Shown here: positions 51,601 through 57,861 of the stretch, in pieces
Layout: every line of letters starts with the position of its first letter
Position numbering within the stretch: position 1 is the stretch's first letter
Assembly (NCBI GenBank): GCA_003353945.1
Contig: PIVM01000009.1
Coordinates: forward strand, 1 to 64,000
Direction of reading: 5' to 3'
Length of the DNA: 64,000 nt
DNA from: Gammaproteobacteria bacterium
GTDB taxonomy: Bacteria; Pseudomonadota; Gammaproteobacteria; Pseudomonadales; PIVM01
Made by a program: the position numbers and the translations under genes
Notes under the pieces: generated by a model
Database searches by the model: none
What the model saw: the letters and a program-made list of their open reading frames with translations, nothing else
Told to the model about the DNA's origin: nothing

Positions 51601-53613
51601 GCGATCTACACATAATACTGCGCCAGAAAATTCAGGTTGCAAATCCAAATGCTGTTCTTCAGTGAGTAGCGCCTTGGCTTGAGAATCGTGTAAAACGTAT
51701 TGCAAGCGTTCAGGCGGAAAGTGTGGGTCTAGTGGCACATAGGCCGCTCCAGCCTTTAAAATGCCAATAATGCTGGCGACCAGGTCGACTGAGCGTTCCA
51801 GGCATAGGCCTACAAAGTCACCTGAAATCACCCCTTTGGATTGCAATGTGCGCGCAATCTGATTGCTGCGTTGGTTTAACGCCTGGTAAGTGTATTGCAC
51901 ATCGTCACAGACGACGGCGATCTCGTTGGCATAATCTTCAGCTTGTTTTTCGAAAGTCTGATGTAATGTCTGTGTGGGATGAGCAAAAAAGGGCTGGGTA
52001 TTCCAGCCCAGTTGCTGTTGTCTTTCGCTGGCTGGTAACAAATTCAGTTCATTAATGGTTTGCTCAGGATTGCTAACGATACTGTCAAGCAGTGTGTGAT
52101 AGTGCTGAGTAAAGCGCTGAATGGTTTCTTCGTTGAACAAATCTGAATTGTATTCAATTTCACCGTGTAAATAATCGCTTTTTTCTTCCAGGTGGAAAAG
52201 CAAATCAAATTTACTGGTATGAGAATCCAAATCTATGTTTTCAACGGTGACTCCCGGCAGTTGCAGTTTTTTGATTGGGCTGTCGGACTGCAAGGTAAAA
52301 AGCACCTGACAAATGGGTGTAAACGCCATGTCGCGAGACGGCTCTAGCTCTTCGACCAGCAGCTCAAAGGGAATATCCTGGTTGGCATAGGCATTAACCG
52401 TCGCGTTTTGTACATCTTCCAGATAGTCGCAAAAGCGTGGATTGCCTTCAATCGTGCTTCGCAGTGCCAGCGTATTGATGAAACAACCCATCAGCGATTC
52501 GACTTCGGTTCTGCTGCGATTGGCTATTGGTGTGCCGACGCAAAAGTCAGTTTGTCCTGAATAACGTGCCAGTAACAGGTTGTACGCTGCCAGAGTAAGC
52601 ATAAACAGCGTTTTTTCAGTCTTCAGGCTTAACTGCTTAAGTTTGTCAGTTAACTCTTCTGGTAGTTGGAAACGAAAAGCTGCTCCCTGGCTGCTAAACA
52701 CGGGTGGGCGAGCGTAGTCGGTGGGCAGCTTCAACGTGGGCACTTCAGCCAGTTGTTTGCTCCAGTAGCTGAGTTGCCTGTCTTTGGATTCACTTTGCAT
52801 CCATTCATGCTGCCATTGAGCATAATCGGCGTATTGAATGGGCAGCGAGGGTAAAGTTGGCTGTCGCTCTTCAGCGAGAGCGGTATAGAGCTGACTTAGT
52901 TCTCGTACCAGCACAGAGCTTGACCAACCATCAGCAATAATATGATGCATGGTGATAAACAGCACATAGTGCTGTGATGTCTCAGTCTTATCGGATAATC
53001 TGGCCAGTCGCGAGCGTAACAAACGAATACGACGATAGGGCGCATCAGTGCCGTCAGTAAGATCAAAGGAGCGCAGAGATTCTTCTTTGGCAATTTCCTG
53101 AACACGCAATTTTTGCTGTTGTTCATCAAGTGTGCTGAGATCGTAGTTTTCGTCTAACAGCCAGGCCAGAGGGGCCTTGATTACCTGGCTGACCTCATTG
53201 TCTTTAAATAAAAAGGTTGTTCGCAGGATCTCGTGGCGAGCCACAAGTTGTTCAAAAGCAAGCCTAAGATTCTCGATATGTAATTTGCCGTGAATATCCA
53301 GAGCAACAGAGATGTGATAGGAAGGATTGCCTGGATCCAATCGATCAAGAAACCACATCCGCTGTTGCGAAAAAGACAGGGGGATATGTTTCGACTCGAG
53401 TCTGGGGTAGGCAGTAATGCGTTTTTCAGATTTTTTATGCTGTGCTTCAGCCAAAAAAGCAATGATATCGGCTTTAGCTTGGACTAGTTCATCCTTCAGC
53501 TTGGGTGTTAACGCACCCTTTGGAGCTTTGAATCTTAATTGTCCTTCTTTATCCAGCCATAATTTGATTCCTTCAGCACTTAATTTGGAGATCAGCTTAA
53601 GGGCGGTGGTCAT
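45616..53613 (-). CDS. NRPS-B: two-module synthetase, Thr then a C-C'-A module
   Basis: Synthetase of 2665 residues: TubC-type docking domain (1-58), C (H224), A (D744), T (S1105), C (H1296), C' (NHxxxDG, H1755), A (D2261), T (S2602), and a tail ending REEGML. The first A domain reads DFWNIGMVHK, the threonine code. The second reads DLKNIGNDIK. It differs from the other unassigned domains at pocket positions 299 and 322, so its substrate may differ slightly. The C' domain here has CNHKITDG and GCYFLPIPF. The gene overlaps NRPS-A by four bases, and an AAGGAG ribosome site (53618-53623) lies within the last codons of NRPS-A. Confidence 0.95.
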   Translation of the reverse strand: MTTALKLISKLSAEGIKLWLDKEGQLRFKAPKGALTPKLKDELVQAKADIIAFLAEAQHKKSEKRITAYPRLESKHIPLSFSQQRMWFLDRLDPGNPSYHISVALDIHGKLHIENLRLAFEQLVARHEILRTTFLFKDNEVSQVIKAPLAWLLDENYDLSTLDEQQQKLRVQEIAKEESLRSFDLTDGTDAPYRRIRLLRSRLARLSDKTETSQHYVLFITMHHIIADGWSSSVLVRELSQLYTALAEERQPTLPSLPIQYADYAQWQHEWMQSESKDRQLSYWSKQLAEVPTLKLPTDYARPPVFSSQGAAFRFQLPEELTDKLKQLSLKTEKTLFMLTLAAYNLLLARYSGQTDFCVGTPIANRSRTEVESLMGCFINTLALRSTIEGNPRFCDYLEDVQNATVNAYANQDIPFELLVEELEPSRDMAFTPICQVLFTLQSDSPIKKLQLPGVTVENIDLDSHTSKFDLLFHLEEKSDYLHGEIEYNSDLFNEETIQRFTQHYHTLLDSIVSNPEQTINELNLLPASERQQQLGWNTQPFFAHPTQTLHQTFEKQAEDYANEIAVVCDDVQYTYQALNQRSNQIARTLQSKGVISGDFVGLCLERSVDLVASIIGILKAGAAYVPLDPHFPPERLQYVLHDSQAKALLTEEQHLDLQPEFSGAVLCVDRDDGEIGSFDQQNLNLNIAVTQTAYIIYTSGTTGKPKGCLISHANVSRLFTATDQYFGFNKNDVWTLFHSFAFDFSVWEIWGALFYGGKLVVAPYALTRSPEEFYQLLREQKVSVLNQTPSAFSALIAADQQIQAPDLALRYVIFGGEALDFKALLQWSERHPLDEPALINMYGITETTVHVTKHRVSETDLQQGASLIGRPIDDLHVHILDPQGQPAPTGVQGEMFISGPGVSEGYLNREDLTAERFIPNQFLALLPTDQQAHHTHLYRSGDLARYHANGNIEYLGRIDHQVKIRGHRIELGEIESALAQLDDVREAIVLVKEAQPGDKRLVAYLLINTAKTLDISETRNQLKGYLPDYMMPSAFLSLTQWPLTGNGKIDKNRLPEPDISSYLSTDHVAPRNLTEQHVCDIWQHVLQVDHIGVFDSFFDLGGHSLLATRLVSQIKEEFGIDLPLRVFFDNPTIDGIAHRLEAGTDIDSAVHIAPIEPIADRTQPLPLSFAQERLWILEQFAPGSAAYNIPAALRLRGDLNTTALEQALKDIVFRHEALRTRINNDENGDGIQLIDDGKQFALHRASLDDTSETAIIAAVTKEANTPFDLQNDMLFRATVIALSEQDHLLLITMHHIISDGWSIDILQRELITLYQAAIDQQTVELPPLAIQYADFAAWQRQWQDDNTLQKHLDFWVNTLRGAPPILQLPYDRPRPPIQTLNGAMHRFTLDEQLASQAKRFGADQSTTLYTTLLSAFALLLSRYSHQQDICIGTPVAGRNRAEVENLIGYFVNTVVIRNDLKGNPTGLELLERVKEGSLAAFAHQDIPVERVIDALDLERNLSHPPLAQVGFSFINERLASLSKSFGGLDVDYYERDEIIAKYDLILIVVDNEDGIGGHVEYNTDLFDAETIDVMMVHFQHLLSLLITQSDRSIAAYEMLDKTSLFAAVNINEEDYAQALPLTPIQRDLYLNAQINPNTRSNTIGYQLELNVPLDIELWRQANEYVARHYIALRTDIFASTLPYGEIAYQCVRKQPIVDIELVDLSDDNLDKEAIQERINPIVYRSCDFSAGDLTTYHVFKLSDQHYIATIRCNHKITDGVSLTYHGKKVMEIYDRLANKQPLDHVELETDRWPQYVEKNRLIMDTDEQLGFWRQRLQGCEPLDYPLSAQVDQAEYIHRHHRIFPAHWQAIKKYCFKKRITPALYFKCLYGLMLNIYCRAEEDFYAIEFNAGRNKETGHSQGCYFLPIPFVFDKDKLGGHHTIDELFEHARQEQDNINSNPHLSPGARRQLTAAGRLAFMFNFYHFFPEAASIQGQNITYTDIAPQVENTLQLVVKGEADSAYMDLYYQNDCFNETGFLERLDHLSRQVISGAEHLNALSYTSDAERQQQLQTWNNTASELPAVNSVQSLIEAQVERTPNHIAVISDNTELSYQQLNRQANQLAHYLHQLGVGPDTRVGVCLPRSADFMVAVLAVVKAGGAYVPIDAAYPCERIAYILQDANVPVLLTQQALNDKLPKYQGRIIMLDEDNPDIIEQADSNPDNVTDSQDLLYVIYTSGSTGRPKGAAVMHRGELNLLYWYTREFNFNEHSRCLIISATGFDLSQKNLFAPLVTGGTVILPELEHYDSQVVSDIIRRHEVNIVNCAPSAFYQIVEDNQDLNALASMRYLIFGGEPIRLERLQRWTEAPSFNARIVNNYGPTECTDIATFHIIPDPIDCQQIVPVGKPNDNVNVYLLNDDNQLLPNGLAGELCIAGQGVGRGYLNHDQLNLEKFIPNPFGEGQLYRSGDLMRYRADGNLEFIGRKDFQIKLHGLRIELGEIEYALQQLATISDVLVTVANEQLTAYLISDEINPDKADWQRQLKQYLPSYMVPTHFIVLNSWPLTPNGKIDRKALPSPDAGERQVEYVAPSNEIEEKLAAILSGVLGLDKVGTQDDFFEIGGHSLAASRAVVQIRERFSIDIPLNALFEMTTIEKLADYIKVTCWAADSETQADSTSSNTPREEGML

Positions 53614-56600
53614 AGTACTCCTTCTTCAAAATCATCGTTATCATCTAAGACCGATTCGTCTGCCATATTAAAGGACATTTCAGAGGCTTCTTGCAAGGTT
53701 GTTAAGATATCGGCTATCTCCATGATAGTACTAATCTCAAATAAAGTACGTAGAGGTAATTCAATTTGCAATGTTTCACGGATGCGTGAGATAAGCTGGG
53801 TGGCCATCAGGGAGTGGCCGCCAATTTCAAAAAAATGATCATGGATGCCAACGCGGTCAACTTGTAGCAGGTCTTCCCATATGTGTACCAGGGCTTTTTC
53901 TATCTCAGTTTGAGGGGCTTCGTAGTTAGCGTTACTGGATGCTTGCAGATCGATATTGGGTAGAGCGCGTCGATCAACCTTGCCATTGGGGCTGAGTGGA
54001 ATCCGATCCACGGCCATTATGGCGCTGGGCACCATATAGTAGGGCAGGGTTTGTTTGAGTTGGCTGCGTAATTCATGCAGAGGCAGTTGTTCCTCTTCAG
54101 TGGTGCAGTAGGCGGCCAGAACAGTAGATCCCGTATCGGTGGTAACAGCTGTGACCACCGCCTGGCGCACAGCTGGGTGTTTTGCTAGTTGCGCTTCGAT
54201 TTCACCCAATTCAATTCGATAGCCGCGAATTTTAACTTGGCCGTCAACGCGAGAGACAAAGTCCAGCAGGCCATTGTTACGATAGCGCACCAAATCGCCG
54301 GTTCGATAGAGTTTGCCGTTGCCAAAGGGGTTGTTAAAAAAACGCTCGTTTGTAAGAGGCTCATTATTCAAATAACCAACACCGACACCCTCGCCACCGA
54401 TGCACAATTCGCCGATCACACCCAACGGGACGGGTTGGTTGTGTTCATCCAGCACATACAGTTGAACATTAGTGTTGGGTCGCCCAATTGGAATTGTCTT
54501 GCCGATGCAATCATGTGGATTGTTTATTGTGTGGCTTGCGGCAATGTCGGTGCATTCGGTCGGACCGTACATATTGACGATATCACAGTTGAAACCTTCG
54601 TGATCTATCCAGGGTTGCATGCTTTCCATGCGGATAGACTCGCCGCCAAACAAAACAATTCGAAGACTATTGAGAGCGGTTCCGTTTCCGTTCAATTCGA
54701 CCAGTGGATAAAAGGCGCTGGGGGCGCAATTGAGAAAACTGATCTGTTGTTCTTTAATCAACCGAAGATTAAGTTGCTGGTCATAATGCGTGCTGTTTGG
54801 AAAAACAATCTGCCCGCCGCAGGTAAGGGCGGCAAAGAGATTTTTTTGGGTTAAGTCAAAGCCAAAGGCGCTGATGATAAGTACTTTATCGTTTTCACTG
54901 ATTTGATAAGTGTCGTTGTACCAGTCAAGCAGGTTGATCTCATTGCGATGCTGAACACCGGCACCCTTAGGTTTACCGGTTGAGCCCGAGGTGTAAACAA
55001 CATAAAGCAGTTGATCGGGTTGAATGTCCAGTTGAGGGTTTGTGCTATCAAAATGGCTGATTTTTGCCTTTACTGTATCCAATGTGACTAGCTGACATTC
55101 CACTTCGGGTAGTCTCGACCTTAAATCCTCCTGGGTTAACAGAACGTGAATATCAGCGTTTTCCACCATGTGTAGCAAACGATCCGGAGGATAGTTCGCA
55201 TCCATCGGGATATACGCTGCACCGGATTTCAAAGTGGCGAGTATGGCAACCAAAATGTCGGTTGATGGGTGCAGGCAGATGCCAATGCGATCACCTATCT
55301 GTACGCCTTGTTCAATGAGGTAGCGAGCTAATTGATTGCTCTGTTGATTGAGTTCAGCGTATGTCAGTTGCTCGTCACTGCAACTAACAGCGATACGGCC
55401 AGGCGTCTTTCGGGCCTGCTCTTCAATCAAGTCGTGTACGCAGCATGAGGTGATAGGTGCGCTGGTTTCATTCCAGTCCCGCAGTATTTGGCGCCTTTCA
55501 CTGGCGTCCATCAACTCGAGCTGTGAAAGAGGTAATTCTGGATTGTTAACGATACACTCGAGCAAATTAAGGAAGTGTGTAGAAAGGCGCTTGATTGTAG
55601 CCAGTTCGTAGAGATCAGTGTTGTATTCGAATTCGCAGTCCAAGTGGTCAGTGAATTCTGTACAGTTGAGGCTAAGATCAAATTTTGCTGATTCAATATT
55701 GGGGTTTATTAACGCTGTCTCTAGTCCTTCCAGTGTTAGATTGCGCTCCATTCGACCATCGGCGAGTGAGAAAAAGACCTGAAAGAGAGGGTTATGGCTT
55801 GCGTCGCGGACCTCGACCAAGTCATCGACCAGCTGCTCAAAGGGGACATCCTGGTTGGAATAAGCATCAAGTGTGGTTTGTTCAACTTGCTTTATCACAG
55901 CGCTGAAACTGGGATCACCGGAGAGGTCGGTGCGTAATGCGAGTGAATTGACAAAAAAACCAATCAGCGGTTCGATTTCAGATCTTGTTCGGTTTGCAAT
56001 TGGCGAACCAACGCATATATCGGTTTGTGACGTGTAGCGTGACAGCAAAATTTGGAATGCGGCGAGCATGGCCATATACATTGTGACGCCGTTGGACTGA
56101 CTTAACCTACTGAGACGTTCAAGCAATTGCCCTTCGATTCGGCGTGTAAAATGGCTGCCTTTGTAAGTTTGTACTGGAGGGCGTGAAAAATCCGTGGGTA
56201 ATTTCAGTATGGCTACTTTGTCCAGCTGTTGGCGCCAGTAGTCAAGTTGTTTCTTGAGATGGTCACCCTGTAAAAAGTCTCGTTGCCATACAGAATAGTC
56301 AATGTACTGTGCTTTCAGGTCTGGTAGTGGAGAGGGTTTGCCTTGTTTGAACGCAGCGTAGAGTGCGGACAATTCTCGGATAAGAATGCCTGTGGACCAG
56401 CCGTCTGCAATAATATGGTGCATTACTACGATTAATATGCACTGGTTATGTGTGCAGCGAAGTAAAGAAGTTCGTAGTAGCGGTCCGGTTGATAGATTGA
56501 ATGGGGTACGGGCTTCAGCATTAATGCGTTGTTGTAGAATTCTTTCCCGATTCTCGTCTGTGAGGGTGGAAAGATCTTCCATCGGTAACACCCAGCAACC

Positions 56601-56969
56601 GGGAGGATGGGCAGACTGGTATGGAAGTTCGCCCTCCTGTGTGAATGTAGTACGCAAAGACTCGTGACGTTGCACAATGGTTTCTAGCGCCAGCCGCAGA
56701 GCTTCAACATCCAATTCTCCCGTCAGTTGGACGGCAGCAGCAATATTGTACGATCCATTCCCCGATTCCAGCTGATCCAAAAACCACAGGCGCTGTTGGG
56801 CAAAGGATAGAGGGAAGCGATCCTGCTGGTTTCTGTTAAGTGGGGCAATCGATTGCCTGGTTTTGGACCCTTTCCTGGATTTCTTTTGTTGCTGTAGTTT
56901 TTTGCGTAACGCTTCTCGCTGTTCGGGGGACAGGCTAGCGAGGCGTGCTGATAGCTGATTATTGCTCAT
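53610..56969 (-). CDS. NRPS-A: single-module first synthetase (C-A-T)
   Basis: Synthetase of 1119 residues and probable initiating enzyme. It lacks the TubC-type docking domain seen on the other NRPSs. Instead it starts with a helical, charged leader (SLSPEQREALRKKLQQQKK). C spans about 48-480 with HHIIADG (H185), A about 500-1000 with D705 and pocket DLKNLGMDIK, and T has S1053. An acidic tail ends DDFEEGVL. A C domain before the first A domain suggests that an acyl group, such as a fatty acid, is attached to the first residue. This is known for starter C domains, though the subtype cannot be proven by eye. It is the first gene of the long minus-strand operon, with AGAGG upstream of the ATG. 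Confidence 0.94.
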   Translation of the reverse strand: MSNNQLSARLASLSPEQREALRKKLQQQKKSRKGSKTRQSIAPLNRNQQDRFPLSFAQQRLWFLDQLESGNGSYNIAAAVQLTGELDVEALRLALETIVQRHESLRTTFTQEGELPYQSAHPPGCWVLPMEDLSTLTDENRERILQQRINAEARTPFNLSTGPLLRTSLLRCTHNQCILIVVMHHIIADGWSTGILIRELSALYAAFKQGKPSPLPDLKAQYIDYSVWQRDFLQGDHLKKQLDYWRQQLDKVAILKLPTDFSRPPVQTYKGSHFTRRIEGQLLERLSRLSQSNGVTMYMAMLAAFQILLSRYTSQTDICVGSPIANRTRSEIEPLIGFFVNSLALRTDLSGDPSFSAVIKQVEQTTLDAYSNQDVPFEQLVDDLVEVRDASHNPLFQVFFSLADGRMERNLTLEGLETALINPNIESAKFDLSLNCTEFTDHLDCEFEYNTDLYELATIKRLSTHFLNLLECIVNNPELPLSQLELMDASERRQILRDWNETSAPITSCCVHDLIEEQARKTPGRIAVSCSDEQLTYAELNQQSNQLARYLIEQGVQIGDRIGICLHPSTDILVAILATLKSGAAYIPMDANYPPDRLLHMVENADIHVLLTQEDLRSRLPEVECQLVTLDTVKAKISHFDSTNPQLDIQPDQLLYVVYTSGSTGKPKGAGVQHRNEINLLDWYNDTYQISENDKVLIISAFGFDLTQKNLFAALTCGGQIVFPNSTHYDQQLNLRLIKEQQISFLNCAPSAFYPLVELNGNGTALNSLRIVLFGGESIRMESMQPWIDHEGFNCDIVNMYGPTECTDIAASHTINNPHDCIGKTIPIGRPNTNVQLYVLDEHNQPVPLGVIGELCIGGEGVGVGYLNNEPLTNERFFNNPFGNGKLYRTGDLVRYRNNGLLDFVSRVDGQVKIRGYRIELGEIEAQLAKHPAVRQAVVTAVTTDTGSTVLAAYCTTEEEQLPLHELRSQLKQTLPYYMVPSAIMAVDRIPLSPNGKVDRRALPNIDLQASSNANYEAPQTEIEKALVHIWEDLLQVDRVGIHDHFFEIGGHSLMATQLISRIRETLQIELPLRTLFEISTIMEIADILTTLQEASEMSFNMADESVLDDNDDFEEGVL
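53618..53623 (-). promoter_or_regulatory. Ribosome binding site of NRPS-B inside NRPS-A
   Basis: AAGGAG on the minus strand sits four bases before the NRPS-B ATG. It is part of the codons for the Glu-Glu-Gly of the NRPS-A C-terminus. Together with the ATGA overlap it supports translational coupling. Confidence 0.75.
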
Positions 56970-57190
56970 TCGTCCGATACCTCTGAACGAAGCGGTGTTT
57001 TACCGACACAAGCTGGTTGAAACTGCCTTTCACCCGCATTCGAACCTCGGGTTTTTCAGGAGCGACAACCCTCTGAGCTGCAATCTGCAGCGTGCATTAG
57101 CTTGAGGGAGGTGAACCGCTAAATCTTATTATTATGCTGCTGTGTGCAAGCAACCTTTTTTAGTTGTTATGGTTAACTCATTATCTTCTA

Positions 57191-57211
57191 AGTGCTTATT
57201 AATTTAGCACT
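57191..57211. promoter_or_regulatory. Inverted repeat, possible operator
   Basis: AGTGCT (57191-57196) and AGCACT (57206-57211) form a symmetric pair with a nine-base AT-rich spacer, about 220 bases upstream of the NRPS-A start. The form suits a dimeric regulator, but short inverted repeats also arise by chance. Confidence 0.3.
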
Positions 57212-57736
57212 CATAAGACTAATGACATTCTTTTGTCGCCACGATAGGTTAATGCGTCTTGCCATATCTTTGATAGCTTACCACTGCCGCTCGCGACAAC
57301 GTCACAAACAATGTTAACAGTATGTAATTGATAGCAGCGAAGGGGCAAGGATCCTCCATTTTTGTTCTTTAGTCAATATGCACAAGCACTTCTAAGCTGG
57401 AAATTCGTCGATTATTCGTATATTGCATCTCAACATGTCGACATATACCCGTAATCTGTAATAGTTGAAGGTATAGAGAGCTAGTAAAGATTAACTGCAC
57501 TAATTCGTTTGTGAGCAAGCAGTATTGTTCCTTCAGTAGTCAATGCGCCCTATCATTATCGATATCTGCCAGTTCTGTATCCCGCACGTACGCAGCTTAG
57601 CTCTGCAGGAGTATTTTTTTTGGCAAAGGAGTGAGTAAGTTAAGATGATATTAACAAATAATAGTGTTGTTTTTCTGGAAGTACGGCGCTCTTTGACAGT
57701 GAGCCGCTCGAGTTTTGGCTTACTGTAAAGTGGGTA

Positions 57737-57766
57737 TTGATGCGCAAGTTACATTGTTTTTATAAA
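57737..57766 (+). promoter_or_regulatory. Candidate promoter of the TolC-family gene
   Basis: TTGATG (57737-57742) and TATAAA (57761-57766) have an 18-base spacer, a reasonable sigma-70 layout. It would give a leader of about 90 bases before the ATG at 57862. Confidence 0.35.
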
Positions 57767-57861
57767 AATAATGCATTAAAGTTTGGTCAGTTAAGCCGTC
57801 TTACATGATAATTACCAAGCGGAAGTATAACGATAATAATCGCTATCGCAATAGGGTTGAA

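Larger units (their letters stand above)
56970..57804. other. Divergent intergenic region between NRPS-A and the TolC-family gene
   Basis: About 835 bases without a credible gene. It must hold the promoter of the roughly 52-kb minus-strand operon and that of the TolC-family gene. An inverted repeat is at 57191-57211 and a promoter-like pair facing right is at 57737-57766. I could not identify a convincing promoter for the NRPS direction or a lux-box-like element. No regulator gene is adjacent except the AraC-type protein beyond TolC. Confidence 0.6.

Noticed and set aside
54189..54854. Long plus-strand open frame (221 codons) within NRPS-A
   Set aside because: It is antisense to clear adenylation-domain motifs and its translation has no recognisable domain. 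Similar antisense frames at 23190-23864, 11021-11566 and 14337-14867 were rejected for the same reason.
57030..57056. tRNA-like T-loop sequence on the minus strand (GGTTCGAAT)
   Set aside because: The flanking bases do not form a five-pair stem and no anticodon or acceptor arm can be folded around it.
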